The notes beneath the pieces were generated by a model. It searched no databases, was not told the DNA's origin, and worked only from the letters and a program-made list of their open reading frames with translations. From Archilochus colubris (lineage: Eukaryota; Chordata; Aves; Apodiformes; Trochilidae), in NCBI GenBank assembly GCA_023079485.1, contig CM041083.1, positions 108,355,554 to 108,419,553 of the forward strand: DNA of 64,000 nucleotides, written 5' to 3'. The first letter of the stretch is position 1; every line of letters starts with the position of its first letter. A program made the translations under genes and the position numbers. Below, one piece after another: positions 13,301 through 25,469 of this stretch.

Positions 13301-16300
13301 TTTTTCTACATGGAGGATGCTAAAAACCCGGCATGATGTCTCTTGAGAGATAGAGGTGTCAGCATCAGTGTGCTGTCTGTGCTATGTAATAAAATCACAC
13401 ATAGAAATAAAAAATTTAAAAAAACAAAACAAAACATTATCCTCCTATTCCCAAAGAAGGCTGGGGCCAGAATTTTGCTTAAGTGTTTGATTGTCTGATC
13501 TTAATTATGCATAAATAAACAAAGTGTATCTTGGGAGACTATCATCTTTAAGAATAAAAAATTGAAAACCTACCATATCATTTCATGTCATGGTTGTCTT
13601 TCATCTTAGGACCTGTTGACCCAGTGTGTTTAATGGTGTAAGAGAATCACTACACAGACAGATACAAGTCAAGTGTAGAAGGAAAACCTTTCTCTAACAA
13701 AAGTTGCTGCCCTTTACTACATTGTAAAATTGGTTTCAAAACTGACAAAACTTAAGACTTGGAAGTGGAACAGTGCACTATGCATTTGTGAATGGCTTTT
13801 TTTTGTTTGTTTGTTTGTTTACCTCTTTTCTGGAAATTTTCAATGAAGTGACCTCTGTATTTTCAAAGAAATTAACAGATATTCAGGAAAAATGCAGAGT
13901 AGTTAACACAGTAAAATGTGTGCTGCAGACAGTTGAAATAGATGAGCTTTTGTGATGACAAGTGGCAGTGGATGTTAATTTATAGCTTCCTGAGGAACTG
14001 GGTGGTGTTTATTGTTTTGTGCTGGGCTCAGTATTTCAGTGCTATGCTGTGTATGGAATAAAAGCAGGAAGTTGCAATTCAGTGCTTTGTGGACAGCAGA
14101 GGCTGCAACCTATTGTTGCTAGTGGACCTAGAAACAGAGGGAAGAATGTTTTTGCCTGCAAAGCAGTGAAAAATATAATATATAGTAATGGAATGTGGAG
14201 ACTGAAAGCTAGTTACTGTAAATTATTTCACAGTTATTTTTATTCCTTTTCTTACTTTAGAATCTTCTCCCCACTTACCGGCACCAAAGGATGTGGTGGT
14301 TCATTCCTATAACTTTCGTAGTTCACTGAGGTGGTCTCCTGTTAAAGTGGACAGAGGCTTGGTGTTATATACAGTCCATTTTAAAACGTAAGTAAATAGG
14401 CAGAAAACCAACAAAACTCATCTTGTTCTAATTCAGTAACACAATGGTTGAAGAAAGAAGGCTAAATATTAACAAGCAAATAAAAGAATGAGTTATCTAT
14501 TACAGATGCTTTTTATACATGCTCGTCACAGGACATGGAGTGATAAGGCAAGGGGTAATGGTTCTGAAGTGGAAGAGGGTAGATATAGGTCAGACATTAG
14601 GAAGAAATTCTTTAGTCTGAGGGTGGAGAGACCCTGGCACAGGTTGCCCAAAGACGTGGCTGTCCCTTCCCTGGCAGTGTTCAAGGCCAGGTTGGATGGG
14701 GTTTTGGCCAACCTGCTCTAGTGGGAGACGTTCTCTGTCCATGCAGGGGGATTGGAACTGGGTGGTCTGTAAGGTCCCTTCCCACCCAGCCCATTCTGTG
14801 ATTCTCTAATGTATGTGAAATTAGCTTCTGAAGACCACCTTAGCCTGTGATATTGCCACTAAACTGAGCAAAGATTGAAGAGCTGGAGAGCACCCAGGAA
14901 TGTTGAGTAGTTTCCTGTATAATTTAAGCTTCTCCCTTGCTTATTTTAATTTTTCCCCAGCTACTGAGGAGATGCAGGTGCCAAAAGTGCTCTGGAATTA
15001 AACCCACATGAAAATGGTAGTTTTGTAACATATTCTGTTGTTACAAAAATTATCCAAGTGGGAGGGATTTTATTTTCAGTAGTTGTGCTCTTCCACTGAT
15101 CCTTTCTTTAGCTTTCATTTTGCATTGCAGTGGGGCCTTTAACGAGTGGGATGAGATGAACTGCACCCGTATCACCCAGACTGAGTGCAGCTTCCCCTGG
15201 ACGCTTAGGGAGCGGCGCTGGACTGTTGTTCTGCGTGTGAGGGCTGAGCTAGGGCCAGTGACTTCTGACTGGGTGGAAACAGATCCATTTGTGGCAGAGA
15301 AAAACAGTAAGTGCTATTTATGATTTCAGTGTCTCTCTCTTGAAGGAGAGTTCTTTGGGGGGGAAAAAAAAAAATTGTTGTCTGTTCTAGGCTTTTTTGA
15401 CTGTATTAAGTGCAAAAGCCAAGTGAGAGAATTGTAGGTGTTTGGTTAACGAAGGTTGCGAGGTTGAGGTGTGACACTGGGAATGTGATACTTCATTCCT
15501 CTGCAGTGGGATTATCTGAGCACTGGTTTCCACAGGTATCAAAAGAGAAACAAGGGAGTTTCCTGGGGTGGTTAAGCCTTATACGAACTACAGTGTTTGT
15601 TATGTTAGAGAGTTTTCCATTTTTCTTATTTCCCCACTTATCACTGCTGCATGCACACATACATCCCCTTGATTTGTTTCTATTGAACAGATCTCCTTTC
15701 TAATAGATATAAACTGTGCTAAACAGTGTAGAGGGGTACAGGCACACTTTAAATCCTGCTAAATGTGTGAAGAAGCATGTTGTTGTTCTTCATAAGATCC
15801 ACCCTTTGCTTTGCTGTGATTGGTTTCAGGATTAGAAGAAAGTAAATGTTGAGTTTAAAAATACCTCTGAAGTTATAATGAAAAAGGAATGTATTTATTA
15901 ACTCTTTAGTTCTAGTTATCCCATACCTGGTGAGGAGCAGTGTTGGTCCATGCTGCACAGAGGATGATAATTTCCCTGGTGACTACAGTTCTAAATATTG
16001 GATCTTCTCTAGTAGTAAAGAGTGTGGGGATGAGGAACTTCCCAAATCCTCAGTTGAAGATTAGAACTGATATATCCATAGCTTGTGATGCGGGATTTTT
16101 TGGAGAATGGGATTCTTTGGGAGTTAGGAAAGCACAGGGGTAAAGGGGATATGAGACAAAGATGTGAGGTTCAGTGTGGGAGAGAAGTTTGTGTGTGTCT
16201 GTTCCTTTGAGGAACATTCTGGCCTGTATCAGGAACAGTGTGGCCAGCAGATCCAGGGAAGGGATTCTGCCTCTGTACTCAGCCCTGGTGAGGCCACACC

Positions 16301-19300
16301 TTGAGTCCTGTGTCCAGTTCTGGGCCCCTCAGTTCAGGAAGGATATTGAGGTCCTGGAGCAGGTCCAAAGGAGAGCAACTAGGTGGGTGAAGGGATCCAG
16401 CACAAGTCCTGTGAGGAGAGGCTGAGGGAGCTGGAGGTGTTCAGTCTGAAGAAGAGGCGGCTCAGGGGAGACCCCATCACTCTCTACAACTCCCTGAAAG
16501 GAGGGAGTAGCCAGGGGGGGGTTGGTCTCTTCTCCCAGGCAGCCACCAGTAAGACAAGAGGGCATGGACTTAAACTCTGCCAGGGGAGGTTTAGGTTGGA
16601 TGTTAGAAAGAAATTCTTTACGGAGAGGGTGATCAGGCATTGGAATGGGCTGCCCAGGGAGGTGGTGGATTCTCCGTCCCTGGAGGTTTTTGAGAAGAGA
16701 CTGAATGTGGCACTCAGTGCCATGGGCTGGTAATCACAGTGGCAGAGGGTCAAATATTGGACCTGATGATCTCAGAGGCCCTTTCCAACCCAGCTAATTC
16801 TGTGATTCTGTGAGGAAAGAGGAACTTTCTGTGATCATTCTTGTGTGACTGCCTTCGCAGTCAGTTCCTGGACACCAAGATCAGCAGCTACCCCATTAGG
16901 CTGTTGTCTTCCTTTAATGTTTGTGTCTGTCTTGCTTGAGAGGGGAGCTTTAGAACTCTGTGAGGACACACAAGAAGGCATTTGCAGTTGTACAGCAACA
17001 GGAAGTAGAGGGAAATGGAAATGTCTCTACCGAAATAAGATCACGAGGGATCTTATTTTTTGTTACTTTGGAGCTGACAGAGCAGGTCCTGCTGGATTTT
17101 TTCAGAATACAGTAAGCAATGATTGCATACAAGGACTGAGTTTTACTGTTACCTCTCTTTATACCTCTCTCTAGTATGCAAGTGGCTGTTAGCTGCTGCA
17201 ATACTTGCATGAGCAGGTTGTTTTGGGGGGTTTTTTAGATTCTGGAGAGTTTACAAATGCTGATAAGCTTAACCAGTGAAAGAAGTCAGGATGCAAAGGA
17301 TAAATGACTAGTGACAATATATGACCTGTGATCACACAAGTCTTTTGTATTAGGACTGGAACTACTTTATATAATAACTTTCCTGATTTAGCCTTCAGAA
17401 TACTTCACACTAGGAAGTTATCTTTAGCCTTTAGGATAGATGGAGACATCAAAGCAAGGAGGTGGGAACTGGTTATTCCTCTCCCAGTCTATTGAGCCAA
17501 GCAGTGTGTGTTTTAAAGGATGTGGAGTATGTGGCAGGGTATTAGGAGAAAAAAAAAAGAAGAAAATTGTATCACCATCAACCAATAAATTCAGATGCAT
17601 TCTAGTGAATATGTACTGAATTTCCAGAGAAAATTAACAGAAAAGTTTTTTTTTTAATACATACTATTTTCACTTATGGTTTAAAGTCTTTTTGCTTGTA
17701 TTTGTAACAAAGTAGTTATTTTAAATGCATTAAGTACATGAGAAAACTTACTCCTTAAGAAAAGGCTGCCAGTATTTAGCATGTTTGTTGAAACTATATG
17801 TAAGTAAACCTGAAAACAGGTTCTGCAGTTCTGCCTCCCAGAGGTTCACTGTTCTTTCTGTGTTTATTTTTCAGCTACTATCGGGCCCCCTAAAGTGAGC
17901 AGCGTGACTGAAAGCATTGACTCCCTTCTCATTAATGTTACACCCCCTTTTGGCACTGAAGCAGGTGATATTCTTTGGTATCATGTGTCCTACTGGGAGA
18001 ATGCAACAAGTACTACTAAAAAAGTAAGAATTTTTGGTTGGTTGGTTGGTTTCTAATGCCTTTGTGTGTAAGAGATGAGTCAGTGTCTCTTGACAAAACA
18101 GCAGAACTGGAGGAAGAAAACTAGCATAATTTTTTTTTTCTAGCAGTGAATGTCATTTGGTGTCTTGAAACAAAAGTTAATTTGGTCTTGGCACAAATAT
18201 TGTATGTATTAAGAAATTTTCAAAACCATCTTTTTTTTCCTCTATATGAAACAAAGATTAAATCACATTGCACACTCTTACAGAGTGTCAAAAGTGGCTT
18301 TGAAATGTCACTTAGATTCCCAAGTTTGTTTAAGCAAATTGGAAAACTCTGAAAATTTCCTTCCTCCTTGCCTATGCTGAGCTGTTTTTTTTCCTAGCAG
18401 CTTCACTAACAGGCTGCATTGACCTTATGTCACCTGTTCCTAGGGCAGAGAAAGGCAGAATTATTAGAAGCATGCTGGACACAGCTGGATGAGTTTAAAG
18501 GTGTTGGTCTCATTGTGTGCTTATGCTGCTGTCTGGGGCCATGGTAACTTTTGTTTTTTTAACAAATTAACATTGTCGGGGAGGAATTAAGTTATCCTTT
18601 TAAAAAAGAAAAAAGGAAGAAGATTAGAAAGAACATCTTTCTAAAATCAAATGGTTAAAAAAACAGAAGCAACAGGAAAAAAGTTAAAACCATTGTGTCT
18701 GAAAGACCTTACTCAATCAAAGCCATCTCCACTTCCTTCCTCTTTGTCACCAATTTGTGTGCTTCTGTAGGCTTCACCAAGGCTGTTATCCCAGCACCTT
18801 TTGGGTTAAAAATTCCCAAGAGACTGGTGGCTGTGTGGAGACCTTGGAGGTTTTGCACTGCCCATCAGCTGTTTTTTCTCTTTGGTAGAAAGAGCTAAGA
18901 TGGCAGAAGCTCTTCAGTGGACTCCACTGCCTTCAGCTTCCCTCTGATTTTGGAGGCATTTCTCATGGCTTGCTTGTTTTGCCCTCCCCCTTCCTGTGCT
19001 GTACTCACTGCCTGGGCTGGTACAAGAAGCTGTGTCAAAGTATCCTGCAAAATATTGTGCATAAAATGAGGGACACCTTGCCTCTGCTGTTCATGCCTGA
19101 ACACATGGGTTTTTAAATGGTCAGGTTTAATTTCATTTGAAAATAATGACATTTCAAATGCATCCAGGCAGGAAGGTTGAAAGATATTTCGGTGCTTCTC
19201 TTTCTTGGGAAAGCTGAATTGTGAAAAAATAAAATCTGTGCTTTTTGACTGAGAAACTTAAATGGGGGGGGGGAGGATTTGTGTTGAAGACGGGTCTGTT

Positions 19301-22300
19301 TTTTACACTAACACCTGTGCTGGTTTGTTTTTGGTTTTTTTTGTCTTTTAAACAGGAGATAAAGACAACCAACTCACTATTCAAAATCACAGATCTAAAG
19401 GAATCAACACTTTATTGTTTCAGAATTCAAGTAGAATTGATGACATATTTAGATGCTAAGTTACTTGGACTGCAAAGTGCCCCAGTGTGTTGCAGAACTA
19501 CTGCCAATGGTATAAATCTGATTTTATTTTTTGTATATAAATGAATGACTGTAGAATGTAAGTTTAGATCATGTAACTGCTCAGTTTCATACCCGTATTT
19601 GTCAGGAGTGATAAGAGAGCACCATTCAGAGTAGTTCACAATGATGATTAATAGCAAAATAATAAGGAATTTTTAAGTCAGTAATTGAGAGTCTGTGTTA
19701 TACTCTTCCCCTCATCCTTTTCCTTCATACAGCTATGGCTGTTGCGTTCTAAAAACATGCAAAGAAAGAAAATACTTAAACTTAAGAGGCAGTCATTGAT
19801 GAGGGAGATGGTGTTACTCTTGCAAATCCCCTCCCTCAGCCACTGCCTCCTGCAGGACAGGAGCATCCTTCTCCTCTTTGACCTTCTCTAACATGTTGAG
19901 CTCTATGTTCTTGTACGAGATGAGAGGGCAAGGGGAGGAGAGGACACATGTGAGAGAAGAGAGTTTGTCCCTCTCTTGAATATCTCCATGCAACCACCAG
20001 CACAGAGGTGACACAGCTGATCTTCAGCATGCTTTGAGCACACTGGAAAAACGTGTCTGAACCACTCACACAGTTTCTGAAGCCCCACAGGAACTTCTCC
20101 TGTGTTGTGCTGACTGAGCACTTGATTGCAAGCCCTGGAGCTGTGATGCTGGAGTCTGTGCTGCTCCCTTTGATGAAGGAAATGTTCTGAAAGAGAAGTC
20201 CCTGGCATTCGTGCTCCTCACTGACAACTTGGGGGTGGAAGGACAGACTGCATTCCCCACCTGCCCTCTGCCCACCTGTAGTGATTCCTTCAGCTTTGTT
20301 GCCCCTTCTAGTATGTCAAGTAGAAGCTCGCCTTAGTCTGTGTGAATAAGGGGAAAGTAGCTCATGGGAACTGGTGGCTTTCACATAAAACAAGCTACTT
20401 GTGAACACAAGTGCTTAGAGTGCATCTACAGCAAAACTGATTTTTAGCCTTGGAAATTCTACTTTGATTAACAAGTACAGTAAAGTTTATCTTGCTCTGT
20501 TTTGTTTTACATTTGATGTATATGTATATAGTGGGGTGTTCTTTTTCTTTTTCAGAGGCAACGAAAGCTGGATATATTATACTAATATTTGCATTACTTC
20601 TTGTAGCAGTTGGTTTGTTTCTTTTGTGGAAACTCCCCAAAACAATTAAGTACTGGTCTCAGCCACCTTTAAAAATCCCATCGCACTTTAAAGAGGTATG
20701 GGTAGTTGTTTGCTTTTTCCTCCCCTCCCCCTGTAAAAGACAGTGGTGAGTGAGTGAAGCTAGCTAGCTAGCAATAGATATCAATAATTCTTGACTTTGT
20801 GTAAACTGCTACTTTTCTCATATAAGATAACCTGATTTATTCCTCTTTTACTCAAATTATTTCTTTTTCTGCACTAAGATACAAATCCTACTATGCTCCT
20901 GTTACAAAACCAGTCCATTCCTTGACTACTCCTTGTTCACACCTGTCTGTGCTTATCAAGGTCATCAGGTCCAAAGCCACTGCTCACTCGAAGCAAAAAG
21001 CTTCTGCATGCTGCAGAGCATGTATTTGGGATCTACATCTATGCGTAGAAATTTAATAAGGAAAAACAAGCACTTACTGTTTTAAGAGCAAGGACTGACT
21101 TCAAGACTAAGGACTACCTACGGGAATGTTCTTGGGCTTCTTTTTCTCTTGTAGGTTCAGCAATACTCAAATGAAAAAGTCATCTTGGGACTGTTTTTCT
21201 TCTCATAGCTTATACATTTCTGTACTAAATGATATTGTTCCAGTTTTATTCATCTTCCTCTTTTTAGTATTTAAACAGGAAGTAGTCTGTTAAGCAAAGT
21301 TCTTAATTTAAAAGTTCTTGATCAGCACAAATTCCGTATTTTTAAAGGCCTGAATTTGTTTGCAGTTCTGTGAGGTCTGTTTCTTTGTACTTATCTGCAT
21401 GTCAGACTTCGCCATTCTACTGTGGTCATTCTGTGGCTGTGGAGCTGGTTTTCCAGATTTTGATAGAAGTATGGGGGAATGAACCCAGGCCTTTTGCTGA
21501 GTCCTAAGAACATCACTTTCTTGCTACACACCACCCCAGCTATCATTTCATGGGGCCCAGTGGAGGCAGCTGAATCAAGTAAAGCATTTCATGTAGGAAA
21601 GAAAACTCTTGTACAATATACTAAAATAGTACAGCATTTCATGCAAAGGACTTCTAGAAACAGTCTGTCATCATGTGTTCTGGAGTAATTTTATTAAAGT
21701 GGAAAATTTGCAGCAGAAGTAGATACTTTAACAGTGGTGAACCTGGTTTTGGGTAAAATACTTATCAGCAGTGAAGGCAAAACAGTAAGTTAACAGATTT
21801 TTTTTAAAAAAACTTGTATTTCTAAAAGGGATCAACCATCCTGAGACTTCTCTTAAAACATATTCCCTGAGGACGGAGTACAAGTTACTTTAAGGGAGTT
21901 TCATAGGTAGTCGTTTAGATATTCAGGAACATCACATTCTTCCTTCCTTTACAGAAGGATTTCAGCTTTCAGCGTCTAAGTTACAGGGAACAATTCTACT
22001 GCAGAAATATCTTCCCATAGCAAAACCAAACTGAGGTTCATTTATGGCTTGAATTTGCTAAAGTGGATGTATTGGAGGTTTCCATATGAAACATGTGGTT
22101 TTAATACAGCTGAAAAAATAACCCTGTTGCTAATTAGCCTTGCTGTGATTACAGAGAAAGTGATGCCTTAATTTAAACCAAGGCTGATTGTGTCCCACTT
22201 CAGACATGACTTGAGCTGTGGTCCCCTCTCAGCTGGATTATGACACTTCCTACAGCACAGAACAAGTGTTTTGAGTAAAATTACAGGCTACATCAATCTG

Positions 22301-23293
22301 TTTAACAATGTGAAGGTGTCTCTGTTTGAGATATTTTTTAATTTTTTATTTAAATCAGGGAAAAAGTCTTCAATGGCAGGTGTTTGTTTGTGGGGTTTTT
22401 TTTGGTTCAGTACATGAGTGGTAGATGGCTCCAGTCACCCATGAAACACAAGATCAGCTTAGCAATGTATGCCAGGAGGAACAGGAATCCTGCTCTCTGG
22501 CCTAATGCTTCTTCCTTTGTTTATGCATTGTTTGTAAAGCTAATGACCTGATTTTGGAAGAAGGGAGGGCAAGAGGGCAAGTCAAAGCATGAGGCAATTA
22601 CAAGAGAAGAATCCCACTAGAGTTTTCTGGTAACAATAAAAGATGCAGATCTTGCCTGACACTTGCCTGACACTGAACAAACCAGCCTCTTTTATCTTGT
22701 TTACTCCATCAGTGCTTCAGAGAAGCTGTCAGTTCCTATTCCTGCAGTGTAATAATGAAGTGTTTTCCTCTGTGGTTTGTCTTAATAAGTAGGAATTTGC
22801 TTGAACTGATGTGGAAATAGCATTAGCCTAAATTTATTTAAAAATAGGAAAGGCAGGCTGCTTGAACTCACTTAAATGGATACTTACGTGATCGGGGTTT
22901 TTTTATTTATTTCCTCAGAAATCCATTATTTTTACCTTCTTCCTTGCTCAATGTAACTTCAAGGAAATCCAGAACAGAATTCACATTTAGCAGATCTCTG
23001 TGAGATATGTTCTGACACAAGTTGCCTATATAGGTGATGGTGCTTGCTCTGTCTCTGTAAATTCTAATGTATCTCTTCTGTGGATAGATACCTAAACTGT
23101 TGTTTCTGGCTTTCTCTAGTATTTGAAAGACCCCGATACGACTGTTCTGGATGAGCTGGACAATCAGGCTGAAGATGATCCCCACGATTCCTTATCCATT
23201 GTGTCTTGTGGAGAAGGAAGCCAAGCCTGTGGTAGCAGTTTGGACAGCCAAGCTCATCCACACAGCATCTCAGCTGAAAGTGAAGTAACATAA
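9912..23293 (+). CDS. IFNGR2: Interferon gamma receptor 2 (signalling chain)
   Basis: Seven coding exons: 9912-9996, 14261-14387, 15131-15306, 17875-18023, 19356-19509, 20556-20695, 23120-23293. All introns are GT-AG, with phases 1-2-1-0-1-0 typical of class II cytokine receptors, giving 334 codons (human 337). Exon 1 encodes a leucine-rich signal peptide (residues 1-28). Exons 2-5 form two fibronectin-III-like domains with three N-glycosylation sequons (NCT, NVT, NAT). Exon 6 holds the membrane helix (about 235-256) and the JAK2-binding region (PPLKIP, then FKEYL across the exon 6/7 junction, like human PPSIP/IEEYL). Exon 7 starts YLKDP and ends SAESEVT; the human-like DSLSIVS stretch is present. 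The protein pairs with IFNGR1 and brings JAK2 to drive STAT1 signalling. The acidic, serine-rich tail is about as long as in mammals. Frame and splice sites appear intact. Confidence 0.95.
9950..9973 (+). repeat. (CTC)n repeat coding for signal-peptide leucines
   Basis: Seven or more successive CTC codons lie in exon 1 of IFNGR2 within the hydrophobic core of the signal peptide. In-frame trinucleotide repeats of this kind often vary in length. Confidence 0.85.
9997..14260 (+). other. IFNGR2 intron 1
   Basis: Donor GTTGGT, acceptor CTTTAG. Contents include a GA-repeat at about 10,906-10,922, a purine tract at about 12,789-12,868 and a (TTTG)n run near 13,800-13,820. No other exon was recognised. 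Confidence 0.7.
12789..12868 (+). repeat. Purine-only tract (A/G)
   Basis: About 80 nt of nearly pure A/G with long A runs, directly visible. Such tracts can form unusual DNA structure and often end retrotransposon copies. Confidence 0.8.
14500..14808 (+). mobile_element. CR1 LINE 3' end in IFNGR2 intron 2
   Basis: Shows the CR1 ORF2 C-terminus and 3' UTR pattern: a segment translating as [19 protein letters not shown], the [13 protein letters not shown] segment, then the typical AAGGTCCCTTCC...CCCA end and an ATTCTGTGATTCT tail. It is 5'-truncated and co-directional with IFNGR2. Confidence 0.9.
15307..23119 (+). other. IFNGR2 introns 3-6, remaining content
   Basis: Apart from the CR1 copy at 16.2-16.8 kb, these introns hold only simple repeats: a (GGTT)n near 18,036-18,050 and a (GCTA)n palindrome at about 20,758-20,773. 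A minus-strand open frame at 19,903-20,208 has no recognised similarity. Donors are GTAAGT, GTAAGA, GTATAA and GTATGG. Confidence 0.6.
16198..16816 (+). mobile_element. CR1 LINE 3' end in IFNGR2 intron 3
   Basis: About 620 bp of the CR1 3' region: [21 protein letters not shown], the [14 protein letters not shown] segment, [20 protein letters not shown] and [13 protein letters not shown] in neighbouring frames, ending in ATTCTGTGATTCTGTG. Frameshifts make it inactive. It is a different CR1 subfamily type from the copy at 14.5 kb (the tail ends with the ATGGGCTGGTAATCAC block). Confidence 0.92.
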
Positions 23294-23655
23294 GTGGTGC
23301 TCTGGTGAGACAGCCTTGTACCAAGTATTTGCAGAAGCTTCGGCCTCGGAGCAGCCCCCTGTGGTTGCTGGCAGGACCAGCACCCGGCTGTGGCCAGACT
23401 GGCACTGACAGATCCTGAGCAAGATACTGCTGCCTGAGAATAAATAGCATGGACACTGAGCCTGAGAATAAATAGCATGGACACTGAGCCTGTGTTTAAG
23501 TGGCTTCTGCTGTGCCACAACAGCAACTGTGTTCTGCCAAAGAGACTTGACAGGTGGAAGGTGAAAGGGAAATGAACACTAAATGAATAAGATGGATATA
23601 TTAATACCACTATATTTTCCACCCAATACTGAAATAAAGCTTTGAGAAATAATGG
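23294..23655 (+). other. IFNGR2 3' UTR with main polyadenylation signal
   Basis: Follows the TAA at 23291-23293. A canonical AATAAA at 23633-23638 would place the RNA end near 23,655. A second AATAAA at 24179-24184 could give a longer form ending near 24,210. The tandem AATAAATAG copies at about 23,439 and 23,467 could give shorter forms. Confidence 0.65.
23433..23488 (+). repeat. Perfect 28-bp tandem duplication in IFNGR2 3' UTR
   Basis: Two identical 28-bp units, 23433-23460 and 23461-23488, start CCTGAGAATAAATAGC and end ACACTGAG. Each contains an AATAAA. Perfect identity implies a recent duplication, or an assembly artefact. Confidence 0.95.
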
Positions 23656-24214
23656 CACTTAACCATGGGATGTAATACAACCTGGGATTTTTCAGTGACT
23701 AAATAATTGCACTATGAATCAATTTCATAGCATCTTCCAGTTTGTTGCCTTATTTGTCTGCGTTAGCACTCAGTCTGTATTATATCCCTTCCTCTGTGGG
23801 CTTTTCTGAATATTATTTAAGTACATGCCATCTTCTGTGGCAGCGTCTTCCCTCCAGATAAAAATGGAAGTCTAAAAAAAGAAAGTTTATATCACTCAAC
23901 ACAAACCTATGCAAGGAACTGCACCAGGAAAGGCCTCCTCATATCTGCCTCCCAGCCTATTCATGAGAAGCATTAATCTTCTGGACCTGCAGTGAGGCAG
24001 TTATTTTTCACAGCAAAGCAAACTTTAAAATAATTTTCCTCAAAATGTATATGATGTCTGTCAGTCATTATCAGATTAGTCCTGCAAATGAAAAGTTGAT
24101 AGAGGGCTCTGGTTTTGAGTCCCTTAGTGAGGAGACTGCAAGTAAAGCCTCACATCCTGTGGGGTCTGGGAGGTGTCTAATAAAGCACAAACAGCAAGTT
24201 TACAAATTCTGTAC

Positions 24215-25465
24215 TAAAAGTTTGGGTTTATTGTTTGACTTTTTTTTCTTCGGTTTGATACATTTTGATTAAAAATATATGCTTGTTGTTTTGCAAATGA
24301 CTTGTTCAAATTACTTAGAACTGTTAATGAACCTGGTCACTTTCAGAACTGTGGGTTACCTGAGGTGATGCTGTTCTACTCCTAGAGGAATATGCAAGAC
24401 TAGCATGAAAAATCAGTAACTTTTTTTTTTTCCCCAAAAGCTTCACGAGGTTGTTTGCTCATAGAACTTACCACTTGTGTTTAAGCAACATGTGAAGACA
24501 ACATAGTTACCTGAAGACTTAGTCATACTTCCAAGTCTGGTAAGAATTTTCAAGTCTGCCCCAAGCTGCATAATACCTGCACTTAAGTTCACCCATGTTC
24601 TTTTTATATACTGTGCTGCAAACAAATGAAGAACCACAGGCTTGCAAGGGAACAACCTACACATATAACAGATGACATAAATAAGAAAGCAGTTAAAATG
24701 TCTCCTGTGAATTCTGCAATACAGCATGCATCTTCCTGAATAATCCCTACACTAGATTTCTGTTAGAGAGTGTTGCTATTATTTCTTACTGTGACATAAA
24801 TAGGCCAAAGTTAAGAACCTGTTAGAAGTAACTCCAGGGTTATATTCACAAACCAGCTGTATCAGGCTAAGGCATTACCTAAAACAAACCTACCTTGGCC
24901 TGTGCTGGAACAACCTGTGGTGTAAAAATGGTCAATGAGATATTCTGAATGATGCCTGCATGGTCCTTACACTACTCCTGTTGTTGGCATCAGCTACCAA
25001 AAAAGATGTGCTCAAAGCTGTCTCTTTTCTCAGCAGCTGTCTGGGTGTTTTCCAGTTCCCTAAAACCAGAAGAGATGCTCAAGAAATTCTTGCAAGAAAG
25101 CAAACCTCTTTGTAGGTAACCTGCATGCAGGTAACCTCAGACAGAATCTCTTGTCCTACTCTAAATAAAACTTTTTTAACTGGGACCTCACGTTAATGCA
25201 TGCTGTAAGAACTTCTCCAGAGTGGAACACTAAGTTATGCTGTTCAACTGTCAGGTGCAAGATACCATAAGGGGATTAGTTACAGGCTATACTTGTTTCT
25301 CACTAAAAAAGTCAACAAACTTTACCAAGGTCCTAAGCAAGAAACTGACAGATCTGAAAACAAAAAACTTGGTTTTACTTGTTAGCTGGTGTAAGACCTG
25401 GTTAGAGGCCAGTCCTGCTTGAGCTACTGAGTATTACTGTACAATTACCTTGTGAAGTTCACTGT
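24215..25465. other. Gap between IFNGR2 and TMEM50B 3' ends
   Basis: Short tail-to-tail intergenic segment without recognisable exons or repeats. Confidence 0.5.
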
Positions 25466-25469
25466 TTTG

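Noticed and set aside
19903..20208. 101-codon - strand frame in an IFNGR2 intron
   Set aside because: No similarity, no splice context, antisense in an intron.
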